Part shown: positions 42,234 to 51,874 of the stretch, one piece after another
Numbering within the stretch: the first letter of the stretch is position 1
How the letters are laid out: every line of letters begins with the position of its first letter
Assembly: GCA_017306865.1 (NCBI GenBank)
Contig: JAFKHH010000018.1
Coordinates: 124,001-188,000, forward strand
Direction: 5' to 3'
DNA from: Filimonas sp.
GTDB lineage: Bacteria; Bacteroidota; Bacteroidia; Chitinophagales; Chitinophagaceae
DNA length: 64,000 bases
The notes under the pieces: model-generated
The model's input: the letters and a program-made list of their open reading frames with translations, nothing else
What the model was told of the DNA's origin: nothing
Databases searched by the model: none
Program-made: the position numbers and the translations under genes

Positions 42234-44702
42234 ATGTGCACCCTGATCAAAAAATTTATTGGCGGCATTTTATTGCTTGGCCTATCCATTCATTCCTATG
42301 CGCAAACCGGCAAAATTTCGGGCGCAGTAAAGTCTTCAGAAAACAAACCTGTGGAAGCAGGTACCGTTTCTTTATTAAATGCAAAGGATTCTTCCCTGGT
42401 GAAGTTATCCCTTACAGACAAAGCGGGCTTATATGAAATAGATAAAATAAAATATGGTAACTACCTGATAAAGGTAGAAGCTGTAGGACATGATAGCGCT
42501 ATTATCAGCGGCATTTCACTATCTGCAGCTACGCTTACGGTAAAAGATATTGAACTAAAATCAACTGCTTCCTCACTGGGAACAGTAAGCGTTTCTGCAA
42601 AGCGCCCTATGATCGAAAACAAGATCGATAAGATGGTGGTGAACGTAGACGCTTCTCCAACAAATGCGGGACTGAATGCGCTGGAGGTTTTAGAAAAATC
42701 TCCTGGTGTTACAGTAGACAATGATGGCAATGTGAGCCTGAAAGGAAAAAAAGGCGTTATTATATTAATAGATGGCAAACCTACTTACCTGAGTGGTGCA
42801 GAGCTGGCAAACTATCTGCGTAGCTTGCCATCAAGTCAACTGGACCAGGTAGAGGTAATGACGCAGCCTTCTGCAAAGTATGACGCTTCAGGTAACTCAG
42901 GTGTGATCAATATTGTTACCAAGAAAAGCAAGATGAATGGCTTTAACGGTACGTTTACTACGAGTGCCATTTTTGCCAAATACTTTAAGAATACCAACAA
43001 CATAAATATAAACTGGCGTAAGGGTAAATTAAACTTCTTCGGCAGCCTTGCATATTCGCATTGGGAGGGCTTCAATGATATCTTCATTGACAGAAGCATA
43101 CGTAAAGATGCGCTTACACCATTCAGCCGGTACACAGAACAGCATACGTATGGTAAATTCTCCGACAATTCTACTTCATTCAAAGCCGGTGCAGATTTCT
43201 TTGCTACCAAGAAAACAACTTTTGGTGCAGTTGTAAAGGGAATGATTGACCGTTCTACTTTCCACTCAGAGGGCACTGCGAATATCTATGACAGCACCCA
43301 TAAATTTGTTCAATACAACGATGCTACTTCTGAAAATAAGAGCCCGCTGAATAATATGAGCGTGAACCTGAACTTCCAACAGAAGTTAAACGATAAGGGA
43401 AGCGAAATCTCTGCTGACGCTGATTACGTTTTCTACAATACGAAGGGCACACAGTACACAAACAACTACTTATACAACGCAGATAAAACACCTTCAGAAA
43501 AGCCTTACTTGCTGAATGGTAACCTGCCATCGCGTATAGATATCTATAGCTTTAAAAGTGATTACAAACTTCCGTTAAAGGGCGGTGCTACGTTTGAAGC
43601 AGGTATTAAAACCAGCTATGTAAAAACTGATAACAATGCAGACTATACCTATTTTGACCAGGCAAGCAGTTCATGGAAAAGAGCAGATAGTATAAGCAAT
43701 CACTTTATCTATAAAGAGAATATCAATGCTGCTTATGTAAACATCCAGAAGACAATTAAGAAATTTTCTATGCAATTGGGACTTCGTGCAGAGCAAACTA
43801 TTGCCGATGGTAACCAGGTATCAAAAAATATCTCTTTCCATAAGAATTATACGCAACTCTTCCCTACTGCTTATTTCAACTACAAACCAAATGATGATAA
43901 CACATGGGGTATATCTTACGGCAGAAGAATCGAACGCCCGGGTTATGACCAGTTAAACCCTTTCCAATACCAACTGGACAGATATACGTACAACCAGGGT
44001 AATCCTAACCTGCAACCACAGTTTGCTAATAATATTGAGTTGTCTTATAATCACAAAGGTCAGATCACTGTTACAGGTAGCTATACTGTTACAGATGGCA
44101 TTATTAATGATGTGCTGATCACAACAAAGGAACCTGGTGACTCTAACTATATTACTTACCAGACTTCGCAGAACATTGCGCGCAGCACAAACATTGGCCT
44201 TTCTATTAATTTTACGAAGGAGCTGAAAAAATGGTGGACGCTGAATGTGTTTGCGAATGTGTATAACAACCGTTACAAAGGACAGATCGCAAATGATATA
44301 ATAGATGTAAACCGTACTGCATTCAGTGGCAACTTCAGTAGCCAGTTCACCTTTAAGAAAGGCTGGTCAGCAGAAGTATCCGGCTGGTTTGACGGTAAGT
44401 CGTATGTATCGAGCAATATATTGTCGGAAAACATGGGCATGTTTAGCGTAGGTGGCAGCAAGAAATTCTGGAAGGACAAGGCATCTTTGAAACTAAGCGT
44501 ACGTGACCCTTTTTACTTAGCCAGCTTCCGCGGTACATCTGAGTTGAGCAATAGTATTACCAAGATCCACTCATACTGGGACAACCGTCGTGCTATCCTT
44601 ACTTTCACTTACCGCTTTGGTAAAACAACAAGTGGTGGCGAAGAACGCAAACGCAATAATGTGGATGAGCAGAACAGGGTGAAAAGCGGAGGAAATAACT
44701 AA
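42234..44702 (+). CDS. TonB-receptor-like outer-membrane beta-barrel protein
   Basis: This 822-residue protein has a signal peptide (about 1-24). A carboxypeptidase-regulatory-like domain comes next (about 25-105; GKISGAVKSSENKPVEAGTV). A plug-like domain follows (about 115-215; LEVLEKSPGVTVDNDGNVSLKGKKGVIILIDGKPTYLSG), and then a large C-terminal barrel of the OMP_b-brl_3 type with WGISYGRRIERPGYDQLNPFQYQLD. This group resembles TonB-dependent transporters but lacks an obvious TonB box, and its substrate is unknown. No SusD or transport partner is adjacent, so it is a single gene. Confidence 0.92.
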   Translation: MCTLIKKFIGGILLLGLSIHSYAQTGKISGAVKSSENKPVEAGTVSLLNAKDSSLVKLSLTDKAGLYEIDKIKYGNYLIKVEAVGHDSAIISGISLSAATLTVKDIELKSTASSLGTVSVSAKRPMIENKIDKMVVNVDASPTNAGLNALEVLEKSPGVTVDNDGNVSLKGKKGVIILIDGKPTYLSGAELANYLRSLPSSQLDQVEVMTQPSAKYDASGNSGVINIVTKKSKMNGFNGTFTTSAIFAKYFKNTNNININWRKGKLNFFGSLAYSHWEGFNDIFIDRSIRKDALTPFSRYTEQHTYGKFSDNSTSFKAGADFFATKKTTFGAVVKGMIDRSTFHSEGTANIYDSTHKFVQYNDATSENKSPLNNMSVNLNFQQKLNDKGSEISADADYVFYNTKGTQYTNNYLYNADKTPSEKPYLLNGNLPSRIDIYSFKSDYKLPLKGGATFEAGIKTSYVKTDNNADYTYFDQASSSWKRADSISNHFIYKENINAAYVNIQKTIKKFSMQLGLRAEQTIADGNQVSKNISFHKNYTQLFPTAYFNYKPNDDNTWGISYGRRIERPGYDQLNPFQYQLDRYTYNQGNPNLQPQFANNIELSYNHKGQITVTGSYTVTDGIINDVLITTKEPGDSNYITYQTSQNIARSTNIGLSINFTKELKKWWTLNVFANVYNNRYKGQIANDIIDVNRTAFSGNFSSQFTFKKGWSAEVSGWFDGKSYVSSNILSENMGMFSVGGSKKFWKDKASLKLSVRDPFYLASFRGTSELSNSITKIHSYWDNRRAILTFTYRFGKTTSGGEERKRNNVDEQNRVKSGGNN

Positions 44703-45101
44703 CCATGTACGATGTTAGATGTACGATGTAAATATTAAGTACTAAGCATAAATTGTTGAATGGCTAAATGGATAAATTGTTATCTGTTTAGCCATTTGGC
44801 GTTTGGGGAAGTGAGTAGAGAGTTATGCGTGTGATCAATTAGTACTTTAGAAGCAATCTTTTGCCACAGAGGCACAGAAACACAGATAAGCTCTTCTGTG
44901 TTTCTGTGCCTCTGTGGCATTAATAGCATTTCTGCTCATATCTGCTTCAGAACATATCGAACAAGATAATATAGAATTTTGGGAGTCTGTTGTGCTTAAC
45001 AAGTAATCTCTCTTTGCTTTCTTTGCGAAACCTCCGTGTACTTTGCGATACCACCTTTATCGCAGAGAAAATAACAATGCACCAATTAAACAATACAACA
45101 A
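44703..45101. repeat. Repeat-filled intergenic region
   Basis: This 399-base stretch contains no gene. In order it has two copies of ATGTACGATGT (44704-44731) and an AAGTACTAAGC stretch. An inverted AATGGCTAAA / TTTAGCCATT pair within ATTGTT-type repeats comes next (about 44755-44800), then the hairpin at 44863-44918. Last are GCAAAG-type repeats (about 45003-45068) and CAATTAAACAATACAAC before the rsgA stop. Confidence 0.6.
44863..44918. repeat. 24-bp perfect hairpin (CCACAGAGGCACAG type)
   Basis: The arms (GCCACAGAGGCACAGAAACA onward, 44863-44886, and 44895-44918) are exact complements around an 8-base loop. There is no T-run, so it is not a standard terminator. Single-arm versions of this sequence are frequent in many bacterial intergenic regions. 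Confidence 0.85.
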
Positions 45102-46028
45102 TTAATAATTCTTATCATCAATCGTATCGAAGATACTGAGGTAGCTAGCGTAACGTTCTACGGAGATAGAACCATCCTGTACAGCTTCTTTCACTGCACA
45201 GCCAGGTTCGTTAATGTGTTGGCAATTGTTGAATTGACAATCATTGATCAATTCACGCATTTCGGGGTAGTAATGAGAGAGTTCGTGTTTTTCTATGTCT
45301 ACCAGGCCAAACTCGCGAATGCCTGGTGTGTCTATCACTTGTCCGCCATAGGGCAGGTCAAACATTTCTGCAAAAGTTGTGGTGTGCATTCCCTTTCCGC
45401 TCCAGCCACTTACTTCCTGCGTACGCAATCCCATATCCGGGAAGAGTGTATTAATAAAGGTGGACTTACCAACTCCGCTATGCCCGCTTAACAGGGTAAC
45501 TTTATCTTTCAAAACAGACTGCAGCTCTTCCGTTCCCGTTTTTTGCTCGAGACTTAAAAGCAATACCTTATAGCCAATAGATGTATAAATACCGTGCAGC
45601 AATTCGTATTGCTCCAATTCTTTCTTTTTATACAGGTCTGCTTTATTAAACACAATAATCGCCGGTACATGGTAAGCTTCTGCCGCTATTAAAAACCGGT
45701 CAATAAATCCATTGGATGTTCTCGGATTTTTTAGCGTGGCAAACAACAATGTCTGGTCAAGGTTAGATGCGATGATGTGATGTTGCCGTTTGTTGTGCGG
45801 AGAAGTACGGGCTATATAGTTCTTCCGGTTGGGTAGCGCTATTATTGTCGCTGTATTTTCTGTTTCATTCTCTTCTTCCAACAACACGTGGTCACCCACC
45901 GCTATTGGGTTGGTAGAGGTAATGTCTTCTATCTTAAACACACCTTTCATCCTGGCATTATAAAAACGCCCATCCAGTGTTTTCACACTATACCAACTGC
46001 CCGTAGATTTATAAACAACTGCCTCCAT
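45102..46028 (-). CDS. rsgA: Ribosome small subunit-dependent GTPase RsgA
   Basis: RsgA is a GTPase that acts late in 30S subunit maturation. The protein has 308 residues: an N-terminal OB-fold (about 1-70), then a circularly permuted GTPase domain with NKAD (128-131) before GHSGVGKS (182-189) and DTPG (233-236). A C-terminal zinc site follows with C264, C269, H271 and C277. The order G4-G1-G3 confirms the family. It is a single gene 171 bases after batA. Confidence 0.97.
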   Translation of the reverse strand: MEAVVYKSTGSWYSVKTLDGRFYNARMKGVFKIEDITSTNPIAVGDHVLLEEENETENTATIIALPNRKNYIARTSPHNKRQHHIIASNLDQTLLFATLKNPRTSNGFIDRFLIAAEAYHVPAIIVFNKADLYKKKELEQYELLHGIYTSIGYKVLLLSLEQKTGTEELQSVLKDKVTLLSGHSGVGKSTFINTLFPDMGLRTQEVSGWSGKGMHTTTFAEMFDLPYGGQVIDTPGIREFGLVDIEKHELSHYYPEMRELINDCQFNNCQHINEPGCAVKEAVQDGSISVERYASYLSIFDTIDDKNY

Positions 46029-46199
46029 CGGGAACGAAGATACGATCTATGTACGATGTGGGGGAAAAGTACGAGGTACAAAGTACTAAGTACAAAATTG
46101 AATTCTTGCCACAGATCTACTGCAACTCAGAAATATTGACGATTATCGTTTCACGATTGACGACTTATACTCACAACTGACCACTCACCACTCACATTC
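46029..46199. repeat. Intergenic repeats between batA and rsgA, with 24-bp repeat copy 2
   Basis: This holds TATGTACGATGT, AAGTACGAGGTACAAAGTAC-type units, and a CGTTTCACGATT unit. At 46169-46192 lies the second exact copy of the 24-base repeat found at 30659-30682. It ends 8 bases from the last base of batA. No gene is visible. Confidence 0.65.
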
Positions 46200-47207
46200 T
46201 TATGGTAATTTCTTAAACAGCGTATATCGCAATACAAATTCGCAAATGAGGATGACGAGGCCGATGAGGAGAATGGCATAATATTCATCTGTAAAGCGGT
46301 CCAGCATTGTCACTTTTACATGCGATTTCTCCAATGTATTTATGCTTGCATAGATATTTTTCAGCGCATTTTTATCCCCGGCATGAAAGTATTGGCCACC
46401 AGTCTGCTCTGCCAGGTCTTGCAGCAACTGTTCATTAAACTCTAGCTTTTTTCGCTGCACTACCTGTCCTGCAGGTGTATTCACCACCTGGTCCACTTCT
46501 TTCTGTGAGCCTACCCCAATCGTGTACACTTTTACTTTGTACAAGCGGGCCATGTCTTTTGCAATATCGGGAGGAATGATACCGCCAAAGTCTACGCCAT
46601 CAGTCAGCAACACAACTACTTTTGATTTTGCCTGGCTGGTACGTAAGCGGTCCACGCTTGTTGCCAACCCGGTACCTATTGCCGTTCCTTCATCTCTTAA
46701 AAAACCGCTTTCTACATTTTGTATCTGCCGCAAGACTGTATTGTGGTCTACCGTAATTGGGCAAAGTGTAAAGCTTTGATTGCTGAATATAACAATCCCG
46801 ATCCTGTCGCCCGGGCGGTCTTTTACAAATTGTGTGGCTACTTCTTTCGCAGCTTCCAGCCTGTTAGGTGTAATGTCTTCCTCTGTCATGCTACCGCTTA
46901 TGTCGAAGCATAATACGATATCAATAGCATCTCCTTCTACCCTTTGCTCTGCAAATTTTTTCTGCGGCCTTGCGAGCGCAATAATGAACATGACCAATAC
47001 TACACAGCGTAGTACAAACATAATATGGCGGAAGCGTGTGCGCGGACTGGAAAGATTGGCTATAAAATGAGTGGTGGTAACATACATGGACGCTTCGGAC
47101 CGTTTGATCCGGCGTACATATTCATAAGCAAGCAGGGGAATAAGCAGAAGAAAGCTTAATACCCAACCATAGGCAAACTCTATATTTTTAAACCACTCTG
47201 TAAGCAT
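46200..47207 (-). CDS. batA: BatA-like VWA-domain membrane protein
   Basis: This 335-residue protein has two N-terminal membrane segments (about 15-30 and 62-80). A von Willebrand A domain with the MIDAS motif DISGSM (102-107), conserved TDG and D residues follows, then a C-terminal membrane segment (about 310-330). This is the Bacteroides aerotolerance BatA layout. It ends the moxR-DUF58-BatD-like-batA unit, which here has no batB, batC or further bat genes after it. Confidence 0.92.
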   Translation of the reverse strand: MLTEWFKNIEFAYGWVLSFLLLIPLLAYEYVRRIKRSEASMYVTTTHFIANLSSPRTRFRHIMFVLRCVVLVMFIIALARPQKKFAEQRVEGDAIDIVLCFDISGSMTEEDITPNRLEAAKEVATQFVKDRPGDRIGIVIFSNQSFTLCPITVDHNTVLRQIQNVESGFLRDEGTAIGTGLATSVDRLRTSQAKSKVVVLLTDGVDFGGIIPPDIAKDMARLYKVKVYTIGVGSQKEVDQVVNTPAGQVVQRKKLEFNEQLLQDLAEQTGGQYFHAGDKNALKNIYASINTLEKSHVKVTMLDRFTDEYYAILLIGLVILICEFVLRYTLFKKLP

Positions 47208-47208
47208 T

Positions 47209-48159
47209 TTATTTTTTATTCACAACCAATTGGTCTATCTGCTGTATGCAGGCAGCGGCATCTTCAATAGCAGCTATATGCTCTGAAGATCCGGGAACAT
47301 ACTTCGCAAATTTAACGGCATCGCATACATGTAATACACGGCTGAAGTCTTTTCTTACAGCTCCACCCGGTAATTGCGAATTTAATGCCACCATTAATTC
47401 GTCGGTTGTCTGCTTTAATGCCTGGATAGGCATTGTGGCGTGAATATATTCTCTGCAAATATGATCCAGTGTGGTATAAAGATGTCTTATATCTGGCGTG
47501 CCATCGGCCTGCTGCTTACGTAAAACAGACAGTTGCTTTAGCGCTACCTGTAAAGGTGTGGCCTGAGTTGGCGATTTTTTTACGACTTTTTTCTTTTTTG
47601 GCTTCTTGATCATCCTGCGCACAATGATGGCTACTATTACCAGCAGTAGTATGAGCAGTACAGCAAACGCAATAATGATCCACGGATTCTTTGTTATCTC
47701 TACTTCAATAATGTCTTTAATATCGTGATACTCCTGTAACGTAGAAACATCTACCGGCACTACACTTAGTGTAACCGGGTCTGCTGTAAGGGTTGTCTCC
47801 TTACCGCTGGCTATATCTTTTACTACGACGCTTAGTTCTGGTAATGCCCACCTGCCGGAGTCGAAGGAGGTTATCGTAATCTTTTGAACAAGGTTTGTTG
47901 CCCCGTTTACATTTACGGTATCTATCGCTTCTCTTTTTACAAACTCTAATTTGTCAGAAGTATCTTTTGGATTGAACCAGCTTTTAACGACTGTTGTGTT
48001 AGGGTTAATATCTTCCAGCTTTACCTGCAAAATGGCTTGCTCGCCAATCAGCATTTTATCGCGGTCTAATGTAGCGGAGGCCTTTTGTGCTATTGCAGCG
48101 TGTGCAGCCAGTACAAAAAGGCAAATTCCCAAAATGCGGTATGTTAGTTTTGTAATCAC
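47209..48159 (-). CDS. BatD-like membrane protein of the Bat operon
   Basis: This 316-residue protein has a signal peptide (about 1-24) and a beta-rich periplasmic domain (QKASATLDRDKMLIGEQAILQV, as in BatD/oxygen-tolerance proteins). One membrane helix follows (about 158-180), then a basic cytoplasmic part (KKPKKKKVVKK) and a helical tail. The middle gene between DUF58 and batA often has this form. The start is GTG at 48159, whose first G is the last base of the DUF58 stop codon, so the two are coupled. batA begins one base after its stop. Confidence 0.82.
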   Translation of the reverse strand: MITKLTYRILGICLFVLAAHAAIAQKASATLDRDKMLIGEQAILQVKLEDINPNTTVVKSWFNPKDTSDKLEFVKREAIDTVNVNGATNLVQKITITSFDSGRWALPELSVVVKDIASGKETTLTADPVTLSVVPVDVSTLQEYHDIKDIIEVEITKNPWIIIAFAVLLILLLVIVAIIVRRMIKKPKKKKVVKKSPTQATPLQVALKQLSVLRKQQADGTPDIRHLYTTLDHICREYIHATMPIQALKQTTDELMVALNSQLPGGAVRKDFSRVLHVCDAVKFAKYVPGSSEHIAAIEDAAACIQQIDQLVVNKK

Positions 48160-49085
48160 TATGCGCGCCTGATAAAAAATTCTTTTAATGATTTTACATA
48201 ATCTTCGCCCGTTGCCAGTTGCATAAAATCAGCTCCTGCATTTTTGAATGTCTGCTTTGCTTCATTTAAGATGCGGGTAAACTGCTGATTGTACCTGATA
48301 CGGCTTTCGGTATCGTTGGTATCCAGCCATACTTTCTGCCCGGTTTCAGGATCCTCTATTTGTATCAAACCTACTTTAGGTAATTGTTTGTCTTTTTTAT
48401 CATACATCTGTACGCCAATCACATCATTCCGTTTAGCCGCAATTCTCAACGCATCGCGGTATCCGGAGTCCACAAAATCGCTCAACAGGAAAACTATGCT
48501 CATACGCCTTGTAGTCCTGTTTAGAAATTGGAGTGCTTTTATAATATCTGTTTTGGCAGAAGACGGCTCAAAAGAAAGCAGTTCACGCACCATATAGAGT
48601 ACGTGTTCTTTTCCTTTTTTAGCTGGTATATACTTTTCTACTTTATCGCTAAAGAAAATAAGTCCTACTTTATCTCCGTTACTCATTGCCGCAAATGCCA
48701 GTACTGCACAAACCTCTGTCATCAGGTCTCGCTTGGTTTGCTGAAATGTGCCGAACATACTACTTGCGCTCACATCTACCAGCAGGTAAACGGTCAACTC
48801 TCTTTCCTCCTCAAATAATTTGCTGTAAGTATGCCCCATACGGGCAGAAACATTCCATTCAATAAAGCGGATATCATCTCCAGGCTGGTATTCGCGCACC
48901 TCTTTAAAAGACATGCCGCGCCCCTTGAAAGCACTATGGTATTCCCCGGTAAATAGGTGGTTGGAAAGGCGTTTGCTTTTAATCTCAAGCTCACGCACTT
49001 TTTTCAGGACCTGGCCAGTGTCTACAGCCTTCCTGCCAGTGGTTGCGGGGTTACCTGATATGTCATTTTTCCTGAAGACATTCAT
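48159..49085 (-). CDS. DUF58 domain protein of the Bat operon
   Basis: This 308-residue soluble protein of the DUF58 family, with a VWA-like fold, carries FTGEYHSAFKGRGMSFKEVREYQPGDD (the family signature), IEWNVSARMG and LLVDVSASSMF. Proteins of this type are encoded next to MoxR ATPases and are thought to be their partners in assembling or remodelling other proteins. It is 37 bases after moxR and shares its last base with the next start. Confidence 0.93.
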   Translation of the reverse strand: MNVFRKNDISGNPATTGRKAVDTGQVLKKVRELEIKSKRLSNHLFTGEYHSAFKGRGMSFKEVREYQPGDDIRFIEWNVSARMGHTYSKLFEEERELTVYLLVDVSASSMFGTFQQTKRDLMTEVCAVLAFAAMSNGDKVGLIFFSDKVEKYIPAKKGKEHVLYMVRELLSFEPSSAKTDIIKALQFLNRTTRRMSIVFLLSDFVDSGYRDALRIAAKRNDVIGVQMYDKKDKQLPKVGLIQIEDPETGQKVWLDTNDTESRIRYNQQFTRILNEAKQTFKNAGADFMQLATGEDYVKSLKEFFIRRA

Positions 49086-49122
49086 CTTCTACTGGATTAT
49101 TGGAATTTGATTGTAATATACG

Positions 49123-50121
49123 TTACGGAACGGGAACAACCCTAATAATTTCATCCACAATCTGCTCTGAAGAAACATTTTCAGCTTCGGCTTCATACGT
49201 CAAACCAATACGGTGACGCATCACATCTTTACAGATAGCTTTAATATCATCAGGTATCACAAATCCCCTTTTGTTCATATAAGCATGTGCTTTTGAAGCC
49301 ATTGCAAGATTTATGCTGGCACGGGGTGAACCGCCATAGCTGATCATGTTTTTTATTTTGCCCAATCCATATTGTTCCGGGTAGCGCGTTGCAAATACCA
49401 GGTCTACAATATACTGCTCTATCTTTTCATCCATATACACCTTCTTCGTTAGCTCACGCCCTTTGAGCAATTGCGCCATTGGCACTACAGGATTGATCTT
49501 TGGCGCAGTCGTACCCTGTACCATATTCCGGATGATCATCTGCTCCTCTTTTTTTTCGGGATAGCCTACGACAACTTTAAGCATAAAACGATCCAGTTGC
49601 GCTTCCGGCAACGGATACGTACCTTCCTGCTCCAGGGGGTTCTGTGTTGCCAATACCAGGAACGGGTCATCCAATTTATAGCTTGTATCACCAATTGTCA
49701 CCTGCCTCTCCTGCATCGCTTCCAGCAGCGCACTCTGTACTTTAGCCGGGGCACGGTTAATCTCATCCGCCAGGATAAAGTTGGCGAAGATGGGCCCTTT
49801 TCTAACCATAAATTCGTTGCGGGCCTGGTTATAGATCATAGTACCGATCACATCCGCAGGTAATAAGTCCGGTGTAAACTGGATACGGCTGAACTGTGCA
49901 TGCACAGCCTGGGAGAGAGATTTGATCGTCAGGGTTTTTGCCAATCCGGGTACCCCTTCCAACAGCACGTGGCCATAACTGAGCAATCCTATTAAAAGCC
50001 TGTCCAGCATATATTGCTGGCCTACGATAACCTTGCTTAACTCTTCGCGCAGCGTTTCAATAAAAGCCGTTGAAGATTCTATTTCCTGGTTTAACTGCCT
50101 TATATCATCTCCGGTTTGCAT
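49123..50121 (-). CDS. MoxR-family AAA+ ATPase
   Basis: This 332-residue AAA+ ATPase has Walker A in GVPGLAKT (56-63), Walker B LADEINR (117-123), then ATQNPLEQEGTYPLPEAQLDRF and a C-terminal lid with GGSPRASINLAMASKAHA. MoxR proteins act as chaperones for VWA-containing partners, and two such partners (DUF58 and BatA) follow in the same operon. It is the first gene of that operon. Confidence 0.95.
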   Translation of the reverse strand: MQTGDDIRQLNQEIESSTAFIETLREELSKVIVGQQYMLDRLLIGLLSYGHVLLEGVPGLAKTLTIKSLSQAVHAQFSRIQFTPDLLPADVIGTMIYNQARNEFMVRKGPIFANFILADEINRAPAKVQSALLEAMQERQVTIGDTSYKLDDPFLVLATQNPLEQEGTYPLPEAQLDRFMLKVVVGYPEKKEEQMIIRNMVQGTTAPKINPVVPMAQLLKGRELTKKVYMDEKIEQYIVDLVFATRYPEQYGLGKIKNMISYGGSPRASINLAMASKAHAYMNKRGFVIPDDIKAICKDVMRHRIGLTYEAEAENVSSEQIVDEIIRVVPVP

Positions 50122-50223
50122 GCCGTTGTTTTAAGTTTTTGTGAATGTACAAAGTAAACAGAGTGAAACTTATTACCAAAATAGTTGATTTATATTTTTT
50201 AGAAAAAAGATATTTAAAAGTCA

Positions 50224-50326
50224 ATGAGTCAACAGTATTATATGAATTGCTGCATTGCAAGATGGTTAAATGGTTTCCTAAACAGCCTATCAATTTAACC
50301 GTTAAACAATTAAACCATCCTCTTTC
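50224..50326. repeat. ATTGTT/ATGGTT-type inverted repeats between moxR and ubiE
   Basis: Left part GAATTGCTGCATTGCAAGATGG and TTAAATGGTTT, right part (opposite strand) ATTTAACCGTTAAACAATTAAACC, make an imperfect inverted pair. The unit family is the same as at 39280-39366. It is non-coding. Confidence 0.45.
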
Positions 50327-50347
50327 TCAGTTCCGCGCATACTTCTC

Positions 50348-50355
50348 TATCTTTG
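50348..50355 (+). promoter_or_regulatory. ubiE -7 element TATCTTTG
   Basis: An exact TAnnTTTG box only four bases before the ubiE ATG, predicting a leaderless or nearly leaderless message. No clear -33 element is seen. Confidence 0.5.
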
Positions 50356-50359
50356 CGCC

Positions 50360-51103
50360 ATGGCGAAGTTTGAGCATGATAATATAGTACCATACCAGGA
50401 GAGTACGTTGAATAAGAAGGAACAGGTGGCTGAGATGTTTGATAGCATTGCCGGCAAGTATGACTTTATGAACAGGTTCCTGAGTGCGGGTATTGATGTG
50501 AAATGGAGAAAAAAAGCCATTCGCCAGTTATCTTCACTTCATCCGCAAACTGTATTGGATGTTGCAACGGGTACTGCCGATGTAGCTATATTGACGCAAA
50601 AGATCCTACACCCGTCCGCTGTTACCGGTATTGATATTTCGGAAGGTATGCTGGAACTGGGCAGGAAAAAAGTAGAAAAATTAGGTTTGCAGGATAAGAT
50701 CAAACTATTTAAAGGCGATAGTGAAACAATAAATTACCCTGATAATTCGTTTGATGCAATAACAGTATCTTTTGGCGTTAGAAATTTTGAAAACCTGGAA
50801 AAGGGGCTTTCAGAAATGCGAAGAGTGCTAAAACCAGGTGGCAAAGTGGTGATACTGGAATTTTCAAAACCCGCAGTCAAAGGCTTTAAGGGCCTTTACA
50901 ACCTGTATATGAACATGATTGCACCCGGCATTGGAAAGGTATTTGCAAAAAATAAAGATGCCTACCAATACCTGAATGATTCGGTACAGGCGTTTCCTGA
51001 GCGGGAGCAGTTCATCAGTATTATGCAAGCCTGCGGCTATACTAATACGTACTTTAAACCGCTCACATTAGGAATATGTTGCATATACTGCGGAAGCAAA
51101 TAA
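50360..51103 (+). CDS. ubiE: Demethylmenaquinone methyltransferase
   Basis: This 247-residue SAM-dependent methyltransferase catalyses the last step of menaquinone synthesis. The family is clear from VAEMFDSIAGKYDFMNRFLS, SAM motif I LDVATGTAD (66-74), ISFGVRNFENLEKGL-like DAITVSFGVRNFENL and KPGGKVVILEFSKP. Bacteroidota use menaquinone only, so a menG role is expected. The porT start lies 28 bases inside its 3' end, which ties both genes into one transcript. Confidence 0.96.
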   Translation: MAKFEHDNIVPYQESTLNKKEQVAEMFDSIAGKYDFMNRFLSAGIDVKWRKKAIRQLSSLHPQTVLDVATGTADVAILTQKILHPSAVTGIDISEGMLELGRKKVEKLGLQDKIKLFKGDSETINYPDNSFDAITVSFGVRNFENLEKGLSEMRRVLKPGGKVVILEFSKPAVKGFKGLYNLYMNMIAPGIGKVFAKNKDAYQYLNDSVQAFPEREQFISIMQACGYTNTYFKPLTLGICCIYCGSK

Positions 51104-51807
51104 TTTTTCTCCTCATAGCATACCTATGCTGCACCACTGTTACAGCCCATGCCCAGTTCCGGCAATGGATGAACAGGCCGGAGCATGACAACTGGCCGTA
51201 CTATTTCGGGATGAGTCTTGCTTACAACAATTCCTATATACATACTTCCAAAAGCACAAAATTTCTTCAAAGCGATAGTATATTATATGCAAACCCAGGC
51301 TCGGGCAGCGGCATTGCATTAGGCTTGCTGGCAACATTAAAACTGACGAATCGTTTTGAATTACGCGCTAACCCTCAACTGATCATCGGCGGGGCGCGTA
51401 CGTTTACTTACAGGTTAAAGTACCCGGCGTTAGGTGAAGATTCTATTATGAAGCAGTCGCTTCCATCAACTATTGTGAGTTTTCCTTTCCAGATAAAATT
51501 TAATTCAGACAGGATACGAAATTTCCGCACTTATTTATTGGCCGGTGTAAAATATGATATTGATCTTGCCAGCAATTCTGCAGCACGTAATGCTGAAAAC
51601 CTGATCAAGCTGAAGAAGTATGATGCATCTATAGATGTGGGAATAGGATTCAATTTCTATCTTCCTTTTGTAACACTTTCTCCCGAATTACGCTTTAGTA
51701 GTGGCCTTATGAACATTCATAGCCGTGATCCAAACCTTAAATATTCCAGCGTGTTTGACAAGCTGCAATCCAGGATGTTCTTTATAACCTTGAACCTGGA
51801 AGATTAA
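51076..51807 (+). CDS. porT: PorT-type outer-membrane protein of type IX secretion
   Basis: This 243-residue protein has a signal peptide (about 1-26, ending AHAQ). The rest is an eight-strand-type barrel with WPYYFGMSLAYNNS near the start, FELRANPQLIIGGARTF in the middle and LSPELRFSSGLMN near the end. PorT/SprT proteins are needed for type IX secretion and gliding. The location directly after ubiE, with overlapping frames, is the typical place for porT in Bacteroidota and supports the name. The multi-PKD protein at 10015 is a likely client of this system. Confidence 0.85.
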   Translation: MLHILRKQIIFLLIAYLCCTTVTAHAQFRQWMNRPEHDNWPYYFGMSLAYNNSYIHTSKSTKFLQSDSILYANPGSGSGIALGLLATLKLTNRFELRANPQLIIGGARTFTYRLKYPALGEDSIMKQSLPSTIVSFPFQIKFNSDRIRNFRTYLLAGVKYDIDLASNSAARNAENLIKLKKYDASIDVGIGFNFYLPFVTLSPELRFSSGLMNIHSRDPNLKYSSVFDKLQSRMFFITLNLED

Positions 51808-51874
51808 TCGTTCCAATTGTTTCAAAGTTTACACGTTTCATTTGAAACATTGAAACCTGCAAACTCTTCTGAAA

